Assembly (NCBI GenBank): GCA_965262455.1
Contig: CBDHFH010000008.1
Location: forward strand, 434,001 to 498,000
Length of the DNA stretch: 64,000 bases
Reading direction: 5' to 3'
Source: UBA1858 sp965262455
GTDB lineage: Bacteria > Pseudomonadota > Gammaproteobacteria > UBA4575
In this document: positions 35,802 through 45,213 of the stretch, piece by piece
How positions within the stretch are numbered: position 1 is the stretch's first letter
Layout of the letters: each line of letters opens with the position of its first letter
Notes under the pieces: model-generated
Told to the model about the DNA's origin: nothing
Databases searched by the model: none
The model's input: only the letters and a program-made list of their open reading frames with translations
Translations under genes and position numbers: made by a program

Positions 35802-35954
35802 ATGAAAGAATTTTTCGCCATGGGTGGGTATGCTTTTTTTGTCTGGACGTCATACGCAGTGGTCGCTTTTTTAATGATTGCTAACGTTGTGCTGGCGCGC
35901 ATGAAGCGAAAAAAAATTATCAAACAAATGCAGCAGCTCGCTGAAGAGTCTTAA
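35802..35954 (+). CDS. ccmD: Heme exporter protein CcmD
   Basis: The 50-residue protein begins KEFFAMGGYAFFVWTSYAV, has one membrane helix, and ends in a basic/acidic cytoplasmic tail (RMKRKKIIKQMQQLAEES). That is the standard CcmD form. CcmD helps release holo-CcmE from CcmABC. It lies between ccmC and ccmE in the normal place. Confidence 0.92.
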   Translation: MKEFFAMGGYAFFVWTSYAVVAFLMIANVVLARMKRKKIIKQMQQLAEES

Positions 35955-35980
35955 ATTAAGCTTGTTAAACTGATGCTCAC

Positions 35981-36454
35981 ATGACACCGAAAAGAAAACA
36001 ACGTTTAATTTTTGTCTTTGTCCTGGTGACTGGCTTTGGTGCTGCAATAGGTTTGGCGCTTTTTGCTTTTCAAAAAAATCTTTTGTATTTCTACAGTCCG
36101 GCGCAAGTGGCGACCGCCATCAAGTCAGGTGAAGTCGAGCAGGGGCAAATGTTTCGCTTGGGCGGCTTGGTAGTAGAAGGCAGTGTGATGCGTGAGAGTG
36201 ATGGCGTGACTACACAATTTGATTTAACCGATACCGCAGACAGCATTACTGTGCGTTACACAGGTTTACTACCAGACTTATTTCGTGAAGGACAAGGAAT
36301 AGTTGCGCAAGGTAAAATAAACACTCAAGGGGTATTCGTCGCGCAAGAAGTGCTTGCCAAGCATGATGAAAATTATATGCCACCCGAAGTGGCTGATGCA
36401 CTTAAAGCGGCGGGAGCAAAGCATCCTGAATCGATTCCACGTGCCGTTAACTAA
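35981..36454 (+). CDS. ccmE: Cytochrome c-type biogenesis heme chaperone CcmE
   Basis: CcmE binds heme covalently in the periplasm and hands it to CcmF. The 157-residue protein has an N-terminal membrane anchor, the OB-fold (FRLGGLVVEGSV, ITVRYTGLLPDLFREGQ) and the heme-attachment site AKHDENYMPPEV, with His and Tyr in HxxxY spacing. Confidence 0.96.
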   Translation: MTPKRKQRLIFVFVLVTGFGAAIGLALFAFQKNLLYFYSPAQVATAIKSGEVEQGQMFRLGGLVVEGSVMRESDGVTTQFDLTDTADSITVRYTGLLPDLFREGQGIVAQGKINTQGVFVAQEVLAKHDENYMPPEVADALKAAGAKHPESIPRAVN

Positions 36455-36471
36455 TATATAGAAAATATCCT

Positions 36472-38478
36472 ATGGTTGCTGAAATTGGTCAATTCACTCT
36501 TATCATTGCGCTATGTTTAGCAGTAGCGCAATCCATTCTTCCACTCGTCGGAGCATACCGAAATAATATTAGCTGGATGGCGGTTGGTCGTACAGCAGCA
36601 AGTGGACAGTTTTTGTTTTTATTCATTTCTTTTATATGTCTGACTTATTGCTTTGTGACTAACGATTTCTCAGTGTTGTATGTCGCAAACAATTCCAATA
36701 CAAAACTGCCTGTCTATTATCAAATATCCGCGGTATGGGGTGCACATGAGGGTTCATTATTACTTTGGGTTTTATGTTTAGCGGGGTGGGGGCATGCCGT
36801 TGCTATTTTTAGTCGATCGTTGCCTGAAGATGTCATTGCGCGAGTGTTAGCTGTTATGGGCATGGTCAGTATTGGATTTATTTCCTTTACATTACTCACT
36901 TCAAATCCATTTGAGCGTTTGTTTCCTGCTGCGATTGAAGGCCGAGATTTAAATCCATTACTACAAGACCCGGGTCTTGTGATTCACCCGCCAATGCTCT
37001 ACATGGGCTATGTTGGGTTTTCAGTTGCCTTTGCCTTTGCAATTGCGGCATTACTAAGCGGCAAAATGGATTCAGCGTGGGTGCGTTGGTCGCGACCATG
37101 GGCCAATGTCGCCTGGGTTTTTTTAACTATTGGTATTGCGTTAGGCAGTTGGTGGGCTTATCACGAACTCGGCTGGGGAGGCTGGTGGTTTTGGGATCCG
37201 GTAGAAAATGCTTCCTTTATGCCATGGCTGGTGGGCACTGCGCTCATACATTCGCTGGCAGTAACCGAGAAACGAGCCACATTTAAAAGTTGGACGATAC
37301 TGCTCTCTATCTTAGCGTTCTCGTTAAGTTTATTAGGTACTTTTCTGGTGCGTTCTGGGGTGTTGGTTTCCGTGCATTCTTTTGCCAGTGATCCTGAACG
37401 CGGTGTGTATATTCTTGGATTCTTGGCTGTGGTCATTGGTGGCTCGCTGACACTATATGCATGGCGTGCAACACAATTCAGTCCGGGCGGACGTTTCGAA
37501 GTTGTATCAAAAGAAACCATGTTGCTTATTAATAATGTATTACTTGTGGTGGCAATGATTACAATTTTGATTGGCACATTATATCCGTTGTTTCTTGATG
37601 CATTAGGCTTACCAAAATTATCGGTTGGTCCACCGTATTTTTCTGCTGTGTTTGTCCCTCTGATGTTGCCTCTGGTGGTGTTAATGGGAATTGGTCCAAT
37701 TGCTAAATGGCGGCGTGTTTCTTTTAAAGAATTATTCAGTAAGTTGAAAATTCTATTGGTATTAAGTGTTGTGCTTGGCATCTTAATGCCACTTGCGATT
37801 TACCGTGACACAACCATCATGACAGCTGTTGGAATTGCTGCCGGCGCGTGGGCGATACTGACCGCTATCTATGCCGTCATTCGCTTGATTGTAAAACGAG
37901 ATGCATCGACGTCGATGACTAAAGCGTTAGCTAAAATTCCGCGTGCAATGTATGGCATGGTGATCGCTCATGTTGGCATTGGTTTATTTATATTTGGTGT
38001 CGTGTTTACAAGTGCTTTTAGTGACCAAAAAGAAATTAGTGTTAAGTTTGGTGAAGAAATAGAACTGGCAGGTTACACGTTTAACTTAAAATCAGTCGGG
38101 CCTGTGCAAGGGCCAAATTATCAAGCGATGCGAGGCACGGTAGAAGTGCATAAAGACGGTGAGTTTGTGGCAAATTTATATCCAGAAAAAAGAGTGTATA
38201 CCGTGCAACAAAATCCTATGACCGAGCCAGGCATTGATACCGGCTGGTTTAGAGATTTATATGTGTCACTAGGCGAGCCTGTCAACGAAACAGAATGGGG
38301 TTTTCGCATTTACTATCGCCCGTTTGTACAATGGATATGGATAGGATGTTTATTAATGTCCATCGGTGGCGTGCTTGGCGCAATGGATAAACGATATCGC
38401 ACACTGACTAAAACGTCCAAACAAGCAGTCAATACAGAGTTGCCCTCAGCCAAGACAACATTAGGTGCTTCTTCTTAA
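36472..38478 (+). CDS. ccmF: Heme lyase CcmF
   Basis: CcmF joins heme to apocytochrome c. The 668-residue protein has about 15 membrane helices. The WWD domain is WGAHEGSLLLWVLCLAGWG...GWGGWWFWDPVENASFMPWL, and conserved histidines are in VIHPPMLYMGYVG and VSVHSFASDP. Full length. Confidence 0.97.
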   Translation: MVAEIGQFTLIIALCLAVAQSILPLVGAYRNNISWMAVGRTAASGQFLFLFISFICLTYCFVTNDFSVLYVANNSNTKLPVYYQISAVWGAHEGSLLLWVLCLAGWGHAVAIFSRSLPEDVIARVLAVMGMVSIGFISFTLLTSNPFERLFPAAIEGRDLNPLLQDPGLVIHPPMLYMGYVGFSVAFAFAIAALLSGKMDSAWVRWSRPWANVAWVFLTIGIALGSWWAYHELGWGGWWFWDPVENASFMPWLVGTALIHSLAVTEKRATFKSWTILLSILAFSLSLLGTFLVRSGVLVSVHSFASDPERGVYILGFLAVVIGGSLTLYAWRATQFSPGGRFEVVSKETMLLINNVLLVVAMITILIGTLYPLFLDALGLPKLSVGPPYFSAVFVPLMLPLVVLMGIGPIAKWRRVSFKELFSKLKILLVLSVVLGILMPLAIYRDTTIMTAVGIAAGAWAILTAIYAVIRLIVKRDASTSMTKALAKIPRAMYGMVIAHVGIGLFIFGVVFTSAFSDQKEISVKFGEEIELAGYTFNLKSVGPVQGPNYQAMRGTVEVHKDGEFVANLYPEKRVYTVQQNPMTEPGIDTGWFRDLYVSLGEPVNETEWGFRIYYRPFVQWIWIGCLLMSIGGVLGAMDKRYRTLTKTSKQAVNTELPSAKTTLGASS

Positions 38479-38492
38479 TAGACTGAAATTCT

Positions 38493-39041
38493 ATGATACG
38501 TTTTCTACTTCCTGCTGTTATCTTTCTAGTGTTAACAGGATTCCTGTTTGTAGGGCTATATAAAGATCCTTCCTTAGTACCATCACCACTAATTGGTAAA
38601 CCAGTGCCAACATTTGTTGCCAATACTCTTAAAGATCCAAACAAAACAATTACCGACAAAGATCTTCAAGGTGATTATGCGCTTATTAATGTTTGGGCCA
38701 CATGGTGTGCTGCCTGTAAGCAAGAGCATTCCGCGTTAGTATATCTAGCCGAACAATTACAGGTGCCTATTTACGGGCTGAATTATAAAGATGATCGTGC
38801 CACTGCCTTAGATTGGCTAAATCGTTATGGCGACCCTTACGTGGCGAATATTTTTGATGACAGTGGCCGTATAGGGATTGATTTCGGTGTCTATGGTGCG
38901 CCAGAAACATTCTTGATTGACAAAAACGGTGTCATACAACATAAGTTAGTTGGCGTTATGACTCCTGATGTCTGGGAAAAGCAGTTTATTCCGAAAATAA
39001 ATCAAATTCTCTCCGCGACCACCACTGCGAGCGTGCAATAG
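38493..39041 (+). CDS. ccmG: Thiol:disulfide interchange protein CcmG (DsbE)
   Basis: This membrane-anchored thioredoxin keeps the CXXCH cysteines of apocytochromes reduced. Residues 1-20 form an uncleaved anchor. The active site is WATWCAACKQEH, and the GVYGAPETFLID loop has the cis-Pro region and glutamate typical of CcmG. 182 residues. Confidence 0.95.
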   Translation: MIRFLLPAVIFLVLTGFLFVGLYKDPSLVPSPLIGKPVPTFVANTLKDPNKTITDKDLQGDYALINVWATWCAACKQEHSALVYLAEQLQVPIYGLNYKDDRATALDWLNRYGDPYVANIFDDSGRIGIDFGVYGAPETFLIDKNGVIQHKLVGVMTPDVWEKQFIPKINQILSATTTASVQ

Positions 39042-39493
39042 TGAAACGCGTTCTGCCAGTACTCATTTACATACTCCTAATTGCGCTGGCTGAAGCCAGT
39101 TTCATAACCGTTGCGCCAGAGTATGAAGAAAGATATGAAAAAATCCTTTCAGAACTGCGTTGTTTAGTGTGTCAAAACCAAACAGTTGCCGAATCGCCGG
39201 CAGGACTGGCAGATGATTTCCGCATAGAAGTCAAAGAAATGCTAGAGCGCGGTGCAACTGATCAAGAAATTCTAGATTTTATGTCTGATCGTTATGGTGA
39301 TTTTGTTTTATATAATCCGCCAGTAAAAGCAAGAACTTACTTGTTATGGGTTGGCCCATTTGTATTGCTCGTTGGAGGAATATTGATTGCCATTATATTG
39401 GTGAGAAAAAGAGCCACGGCGGTGCCGGCAGCAGAGTTAACAGACCAAGACAAGCAGCGCTTGAAATCACTCCTTGATGAAAACGATAAATAA
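39041..39493 (+). CDS. ccmH: Cytochrome c-type biogenesis protein CcmH
   Basis: The 150-residue protein has a signal sequence, the apocytochrome-reducing motif LRCLVCQNQTVAES and a C-terminal membrane helix (LLWVGPFVLLVGGILIAII). It starts at GTG 39041, overlapping the ccmG stop (TAGTG). Confidence 0.95.
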   Translation: MKRVLPVLIYILLIALAEASFITVAPEYEERYEKILSELRCLVCQNQTVAESPAGLADDFRIEVKEMLERGATDQEILDFMSDRYGDFVLYNPPVKARTYLLWVGPFVLLVGGILIAIILVRKRATAVPAAELTDQDKQRLKSLLDENDK

Positions 39494-39505
39494 AGCGAGC
39501 GCAGC

Positions 39506-40756
39506 ATGATAACTTTTTGGTTGGTAGTAGTGATATTGACTTTAGCAGGGTTAGCCTTTGTGCTGTTGCCATTGGTTAAATCAAGTGAAGGTCATTCCAA
39601 TATCACACGTGAAGAGATAAACAAAGCTATTTATCTGGGAAAAGTAGAGGAACTTGAAGCAGACTTGGAAAAAGGCCTGCTGGATAAAGATGAGTACCAG
39701 CATGCACTAACCGATCTGCAACAGACTTTGTTGCAAGATGCAGAAGCTGAACAGCCTGAGCAACTAAACATAAAACAATCTGGCAGTAATATGGCTGCCA
39801 CGCTAACTGTCGCAGTGTTACTGCCTGTGTTAGCAATCTTGCTCTATAAGCAAGTGAGCACCGGGGAATTCACTAATGATGTCAGCCAGCAGCAAGTAGC
39901 AGATACACAAGCTCAATCTATTGAAGGGGCCGTTGCCAATTTAGAACAAAAACTGAAAGAAGACCCGGATAATGTAGAAGGGTGGAAAATGCTTGGTCAA
40001 TCATATTTTGTCATGCAACGTTATGACGAAGCCAAGAATGCTTACATAAAAGCACTGGATTTAGTTAATCAAGCGGATCCAGAATTATTAGTATTAACTG
40101 CGGAGTCTTCTGCATTCTCAAATAATGAATTATTCGCTGAGTATGAAAAATCATTATTAAAAAAAGCACTGACAATTAATCCAAAGTACGAAAAAGGGCT
40201 TTGGTACGCGGGTTACGCTGCCTATACATCTTCCGATTATTCGGTGGCAGTCGAGCATTGGCAAACATTACTGTCGCTAGTCCCACAAGATCGTCCGCAA
40301 GTTAAACAGTCTTTGGAGAGGTTTCTTGGTGATGCGCGTGAAAAAGCAGGTATGCCGTCGTTGGCATCTAGCGATACTGTCGAGGAAACACCTGCCACTG
40401 ATGCACGTGCAATTGATGTATCGGTGCAGTTAAATGAAAAAGTGAATCAACAAGCAAGCTCTAGCGATACTTTATTTATTTATGCGCGTCCTGCTCAGGG
40501 GCCCAAAATGCCGCTGTCGTTAGCGCGTATGACAGTCTCTAATCTACCAGTGAAAGTTACTTTAACCAAAGATATGGCTATGGTGCCAAACCTTACAATT
40601 GAATCTTTCGATCAAGTAGAAGTGCTTGCACGAATTTCTAAAAGTGGCCAAGCAGTGACACAAAAAGGTGATTTAATTTCCAAGGGTGTGTTGGTAGATT
40701 TTAGTCAGAGCAATGCTGTTGAAGTCTCGTTGGATATAGACTCCATTGTAGAATAA
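39506..40756 (+). CDS. ccmI: Apocytochrome chaperone CcmI
   Basis: CcmI holds the C-terminus of apocytochrome c for the heme lyase. The 416-residue protein has two membrane helices (about 1-20 and 95-115), then TPR repeats (VEGWKMLGQSYFVMQRYDEAKNA...). The C-terminal beta domain (LFIYARPAQGPKMPLSLARM) is the usual extension. It is the last gene of the ccm operon. Confidence 0.94.
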   Translation: MITFWLVVVILTLAGLAFVLLPLVKSSEGHSNITREEINKAIYLGKVEELEADLEKGLLDKDEYQHALTDLQQTLLQDAEAEQPEQLNIKQSGSNMAATLTVAVLLPVLAILLYKQVSTGEFTNDVSQQQVADTQAQSIEGAVANLEQKLKEDPDNVEGWKMLGQSYFVMQRYDEAKNAYIKALDLVNQADPELLVLTAESSAFSNNELFAEYEKSLLKKALTINPKYEKGLWYAGYAAYTSSDYSVAVEHWQTLLSLVPQDRPQVKQSLERFLGDAREKAGMPSLASSDTVEETPATDARAIDVSVQLNEKVNQQASSSDTLFIYARPAQGPKMPLSLARMTVSNLPVKVTLTKDMAMVPNLTIESFDQVEVLARISKSGQAVTQKGDLISKGVLVDFSQSNAVEVSLDIDSIVE

Positions 40757-40837
40757 ACTGTTTATTATTTTTACTCATTAGTGATGAAGGCATTAACAAA
40801 CAAAGGCTAGACTACAGTTTCAATTACTAATTTTTTT

Positions 40838-41290
40838 ATGGGTGAAGTTAAAAAAACAAACATACTTCCGCCTTATCTCGTGCTCAGTGCAATGCTGATA
40901 ATGTATCTGTTAGACAAGTATTTTCCGTTAGTCGAATGGCAAAACACTCGATTGTTTGCAGTCGCATTAATGGTATTGAGTTTTTTCTGCATTCTTTATT
41001 GCGCTTATATGTTTCACAAACACCACACTGAAATCAAACCGCTAGAAGAATCCACGTTTTTAATTCTTTCCTGGCCATATACCATCAGCCGCAACCCTAT
41101 ATATTTATGTATGGCTTTGTTTCTACTGGGTTGGTGGTTATGGCTACAAAGCCTGTCTTGTTTGTTGATGGTAGTTATTTTTATATTCTGGATTCATCAC
41201 CGATTTATTTTGCAAGAAGAGATTATGCTAGAGCAAACTTTTGGCGACGAATATCTATCCTATAAACAAAGCACGCGTCGTTGGTTATAA
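40838..41290 (+). CDS. Isoprenylcysteine carboxyl methyltransferase-like membrane protein
   Basis: The 150-residue protein has four helices and the family motif PYTISRNPIYLCMALFLLGW, followed by EEIMLEQTFGDEYLSYKQSTRRWL, the PEMT/ICMT SAM-binding tail. Bacterial members methylate small or unknown substrates; the target is not predictable. It stands alone 81 bp after ccmI. Confidence 0.8.
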   Translation: MGEVKKTNILPPYLVLSAMLIMYLLDKYFPLVEWQNTRLFAVALMVLSFFCILYCAYMFHKHHTEIKPLEESTFLILSWPYTISRNPIYLCMALFLLGWWLWLQSLSCLLMVVIFIFWIHHRFILQEEIMLEQTFGDEYLSYKQSTRRWL

Positions 41291-41395
41291 TTTCACTCGA
41301 TTAATACACTCCTTTTTCAATATTGCAGATTAAGCCGTTAAAGCTACAATAGCGTCTCCTTAATTCTTGGCAGTCAAACAGCTTGCGTGCATACC

Positions 41396-42808
41396 ATGGC
41401 ACTTAAATTAGAACATTACGTAGCCAATTTGCACGTAGTATTTTTACTATTAAGCATAGTGAATTTCCAGCCTGTCGTGCTTGCAGATAGTCCGCCATGG
41501 TCGCTAAATGCTGCATTAAATCCACCTGAGTGGTTAACTATTTCTGGCTCACACAGAACTCGCTATGAAACATTAGATGAGCAGTTTCGTGCCGGTGGCA
41601 ATGGCGATGATCAAATTATGGTATTTCAAACAACACTGCTTGCACAAGCCACTTGGGATCAATGGGATGTTGCTTTTGAATTGTTGGATTCACGTCAAGC
41701 CTATGCGGATGACAGTACTAAAATTGCCACCGGCGATGTAAACCCTTTAGATGTGTTGCAGCTTTACGTCAAGCGTAACTTTGCCCAACATAATGGCATG
41801 TCATCAAGTCTAAGATTAGGGCGCCTTACCATGGATATTGGTAGTCGTCGGTTTGTAGCACGCAACAAATTCCGAAATGCGATTAATGCATTTACAGGTC
41901 TAGACTGGCAACAAAACTATACCAATGGCCAGCAGATGCGTTTGTTTTACACGTTGCCCGTGCAACGTTTACCGCGCGAATTTGATCGTAGAAAGCGCAA
42001 TCGCACCCAAGGGGATGATCAAGACACTGAGGTATCATTTTGGGGTGGGTATTATCAGTTACCTACAGCCACCTTGAGTCGTTGGCGCAGTACAGCAGAA
42101 ATGTTTTATTTTGGTTTAGATGAAAACGATACCCATAACCGTGCTACGCGTAATCGTGATATTCACACAGTTGGAGGCCGAGTTTATAAATCTAAATCTC
42201 ACAGTCAATTCGATTATCAAGTAGAAGGTGCATATCAATTTGGTGACTCACGTGCGTCAACATCGGCAAGTGATCGTGAAGATTTAAAACATTCCGCTTT
42301 GTTTGCACGCGCCGAGATTGGTTACAGCTTTGATATGTACGGCACCGCAAGAGTCGCAGCATTTTTCGATTATGCTAGTGGAGATGATGATCCCAATGAC
42401 GGAAACAATAATCGCTTTGATAGTTTATTTGGTGTAAGAGGAGGCGACTTTGGTCCGTTAGGTATTTATGGACCGTTTTCTCGATCTAATATAGTCTCTC
42501 CTGGTGCACGTCTAGAGTCAATGCCACACGCTAATGTATCAATGACGATCACGCATCGTGGTTTTTGGCTGGAGTCGGATAAAGATGCATGGGTGATTGC
42601 AGGTGTGCAAGATCCCGAGGGAAATTCTGGCAGTTATTTAGGACAGCAATTAGAAGGACGCTTACGTTGGGATATTATCCCTGTCAATGTAGGTGCTGAA
42701 ATAGGTGCTGCATATTATTTTAAATCTGGCTTCGCAAAACGCGCACCCAATGCTAATGATGAGGGTGATGCTAATTTTGTGTATGCGCAATTAACGTTTA
42801 AATTTTAA
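41396..42808 (+). CDS. Alginate-export-type outer membrane porin
   Basis: From ATG 41396 (an in-frame GTG lies nine bases upstream) the protein has about 470 residues, a signal peptide (LHVVFLLLSIVNFQPVVLA) and the Alginate_exp beta-barrel pattern: WLTISGSHRTRYETLDEQFR, LELLDSRQAY-like strands, LRLGRLTMDIGSRRFVARNKFRN and a terminal FVYAQLTFKF ending in Phe. No alginate genes are near, so it is more likely a general anionic-solute porin. It is followed after 5 bp by a TupA-like binding protein. Confidence 0.82.
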   Translation: MALKLEHYVANLHVVFLLLSIVNFQPVVLADSPPWSLNAALNPPEWLTISGSHRTRYETLDEQFRAGGNGDDQIMVFQTTLLAQATWDQWDVAFELLDSRQAYADDSTKIATGDVNPLDVLQLYVKRNFAQHNGMSSSLRLGRLTMDIGSRRFVARNKFRNAINAFTGLDWQQNYTNGQQMRLFYTLPVQRLPREFDRRKRNRTQGDDQDTEVSFWGGYYQLPTATLSRWRSTAEMFYFGLDENDTHNRATRNRDIHTVGGRVYKSKSHSQFDYQVEGAYQFGDSRASTSASDREDLKHSALFARAEIGYSFDMYGTARVAAFFDYASGDDDPNDGNNNRFDSLFGVRGGDFGPLGIYGPFSRSNIVSPGARLESMPHANVSMTITHRGFWLESDKDAWVIAGVQDPEGNSGSYLGQQLEGRLRWDIIPVNVGAEIGAAYYFKSGFAKRAPNANDEGDANFVYAQLTFKF

Positions 42809-42813
42809 CTCGA

Positions 42814-43641
42814 ATGAAACCAATGCAAAATGTAATCAAGCTGATGCTACTGTCAGCATTAATATTTTTTACGCACACTGTTGTTGCTAAAGAAAACCCA
42901 TATATTCTTTTGCAGTCTACAACATCAACCAAAAATTCAGGCTTATATGATTATTTGTTGCCTAAATTTAAACATGCTTCTGGTATAGATGTGCGCGTGG
43001 TTGCGGTGGGCACCGGGCAAGCTATTAAAAATGCTAGTAATGGTGATGCTGATGTATTGATCGTGCATGCAAAAAGTCGCGAGGAAAAATTTGTGGCTGA
43101 AGGATACGGCCTGAAGAGGCATCAACTCATGTATAACGATTTCGTGATTGTCGGACCGAAAACAGATTATGCTGGCGTTAAGCAAACAAAGCGGGTCATT
43201 GACGCATTAACAATAATAGCCCATAACAAGGCTGTATTTGTTTCCAGAGGTGACGATAGCGGTACACATATTAAAGAGTTATCGTTGTGGGAATTAGCAG
43301 GTGTGGATGTCGCTATAGAGAGTGGCACCTGGTATCGGGAAGCAGGTGCGGGCATGGGCGCTACCCTGAATACCGCCATCAGTATGCAAGGCTATACCAT
43401 GACGGATCGCGCCACCTGGGTAAGTTTTGGAAATAAACAAAATCACACTATTGTTTTTGAAGGTGATCCGCCATTGAATAATCAATACAGTGTGATTGCA
43501 GTGAACCATCAAATACATCCGCATGTAAAAGTCGATCTAGTACAAACATTCATTGAATGGCTATTGAGCGAACGTGGCCAAGCATTGATTGGCGACTACC
43601 GCGTCAATAACCAACAATTATTTTTCCCTAACGCAAAATAG
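42814..43641 (+). CDS. tupA: Tungstate/oxyanion-binding periplasmic protein, TupA-like
   Basis: The 275-residue protein has a signal peptide (LMLLSALIFFTHTVVA) and the TupA ligand motif QSTTSTKNSGLYDYLLP. VRVVAVGTGQAIKNASNGDADVL, FVSRGDDSGTHIKELSLW and GAGMGATLNTAISMQGYTMTDRATW follow. TupA normally feeds the TupBC ABC transporter with tungstate, but no tupB or tupC gene follows; instead come a repeat-like spacer and a sodium/solute symporter. It is either an orphan binding protein or works with distant partners. Confidence 0.82.
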   Translation: MKPMQNVIKLMLLSALIFFTHTVVAKENPYILLQSTTSTKNSGLYDYLLPKFKHASGIDVRVVAVGTGQAIKNASNGDADVLIVHAKSREEKFVAEGYGLKRHQLMYNDFVIVGPKTDYAGVKQTKRVIDALTIIAHNKAVFVSRGDDSGTHIKELSLWELAGVDVAIESGTWYREAGAGMGATLNTAISMQGYTMTDRATWVSFGNKQNHTIVFEGDPPLNNQYSVIAVNHQIHPHVKVDLVQTFIEWLLSERGQALIGDYRVNNQQLFFPNAK

Positions 43642-43681
43642 AAAAAATCAGTATACATATAAGTACAATTTCAGAGTGCGA

Positions 43682-43697
43682 CCGCCAGGGATGGCGG
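43682..43697 (+). repeat. GC-rich hairpin, possible dispersed intergenic repeat
   Basis: CCGCCA-GGGA-TGGCGG forms a perfect 6-bp stem in an otherwise AT-rich spacer between the tupA-like gene and the symporter. The flanking text (GCGAC before; GAAGTACTAGAAATGCAGGA after) looks like a mobile intergenic element of the kind scattered in proteobacterial genomes. Only one copy is in this window. Confidence 0.4.
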
Positions 43698-43833
43698 AAG
43701 TACTAGAAATGCAGGACGCTAACATGGATGTAAGTGGTAGAGTCGAGTCTGGAACAGAGACCGAGCAATTTCTAGTGAAAGATCAACCCAACAATCTTGG
43801 TCTACACTTTATTAATCATATTACCTGACATCC

Positions 43834-45210
43834 ATGGAATATATTTTATTCGCTGCCGCCGGACTTACCGCATTAATTTCCATCGCTTTATTACCCAGGG
43901 TGTGTAGTGAGCGTTCTTTTTTCTCAGGCTTATCACCACGAGGTCATGCACCTGGTGTGTTAACACTAACGTTCTCTCAAGTCACCACATGGATTTTCGC
44001 CAGATCATTAATGAATGCAGCCATATTGGGATACTACTATGGGCTATGGGGAACATTGGCCTATGCCGGTTATTACTTATCGTTTCTGACCGGTTGGAAA
44101 ATTATAGAACATGTGAGATTTAATCAAGGGTTTAACAACTTACATGAGTTCTTTCAGCAGCGTTTTGGTCGAGCGGGAATGATTTGCTATAACGTTGTGA
44201 TTGTTATCCGTCTGATCAGTGAAGTCTTTGCCAATTTATTGGTTGTGGGCATCTTATTCGGTGAAGTGGGAACTCATATGTACACATTCGCCGTGATTGG
44301 CTTCTCCGTTGTCGTCCTGTTTTATTCAATGTTAGGTGGCTTACATGCTTCATTGAAAACAGATGTATTTCAAATGAGTATGTTTATCGCCGTGCTTGTG
44401 CTGTTAATTTTATCGATGTTCGACTCAAGTCAGTTTGCTTTTGCAGATTTAAATCCTGTCGCGTTTGATATTTCTCAACCTGGGCCAATTTTACTCATTG
44501 TTGCGTTATTGCAGGTATGGAGTTACCCCATGCATGATCCAGTGATGATGGATAGAGGCTTTATTGCAGATAAAAATACCACCAAAAAAAGTTTTTTACA
44601 TGCTGCTTGGATAAGTATCTTATGCATAACTGCTTTTGGTTGTCTGGGAGTGTTTGCCGGTGCGCATTCAAGTGCAGGTGATACAATGAATTCAGCATTA
44701 ATGGCATTATTAGGTGAGTGGCCAATGCTGTTGTTATCGATTGCTTTGATAGTGTCTGCAATGTCGACACTGGATAGCAGTTTATCAAGCGCGGCAAAAT
44801 TAATTGCCCTGGACATGAAGCTTGTAACGCCGAGTATTTTTAACGGACGAGCAGTGATGCTTATATTTATGCTGCTCGGTGTGTTGTGTGTTTTTTGGGG
44901 CAATCAAGATATATTTAGCGCTGTCGCCGTCAGTGGCACTGCTTCCATGTTTTTAGCGCCTGTCGTGTTTTTCTCGCTATTTGCCAATCAAAAAAATGTA
45001 CCGCAGTGGAGTTTTCTATTTGCTTTTTGTATTGCTATCTTAGGTGCTGTTTTATATTTTTTAGAATCTTCTGCTTACACGCAACTATTAGGTGAAGCGC
45101 ATAAATACACTAAACTTCTTTGGATATGCTTGGTTGTATTATTAAGTGGTTGCTTGGCTTTTTGGACTGGATTACTTCAGCAGAGAACCAATGCGCATAC
45201 TCTAAGTTAG
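43834..45210 (+). CDS. Sodium:solute symporter family protein
   Basis: The 458-residue protein has about 13 membrane helices. SSS-family features are LTLTFSQVTTWIFARSLMNAA near helix 1, MLGGLHASLKTDVFQM after helix 5 and LIVSAMSTLDSSLSSAAKLIALD in helix 8, which holds the Na2-site Ser/Thr residues. It is shorter than PutP-type transporters. The substrate cannot be named. It converges on aguB with a 3-bp gap. Confidence 0.85.
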   Translation: MEYILFAAAGLTALISIALLPRVCSERSFFSGLSPRGHAPGVLTLTFSQVTTWIFARSLMNAAILGYYYGLWGTLAYAGYYLSFLTGWKIIEHVRFNQGFNNLHEFFQQRFGRAGMICYNVVIVIRLISEVFANLLVVGILFGEVGTHMYTFAVIGFSVVVLFYSMLGGLHASLKTDVFQMSMFIAVLVLLILSMFDSSQFAFADLNPVAFDISQPGPILLIVALLQVWSYPMHDPVMMDRGFIADKNTTKKSFLHAAWISILCITAFGCLGVFAGAHSSAGDTMNSALMALLGEWPMLLLSIALIVSAMSTLDSSLSSAAKLIALDMKLVTPSIFNGRAVMLIFMLLGVLCVFWGNQDIFSAVAVSGTASMFLAPVVFFSLFANQKNVPQWSFLFAFCIAILGAVLYFLESSAYTQLLGEAHKYTKLLWICLVVLLSGCLAFWTGLLQQRTNAHTLS

Positions 45211-45213
45211 TTG

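Noticed and set aside
41396..42808. Alginate biosynthesis or export system
   Set aside because: Only the porin resembles AlgE-type proteins; no alg genes adjoin, and the neighbours are uptake proteins.
43589..43828. 79-codon plus-strand frame between the tupA-like gene and the symporter
   Set aside because: It begins inside the tupA-like gene, has no ribosome site and is explained by the hairpin repeat.
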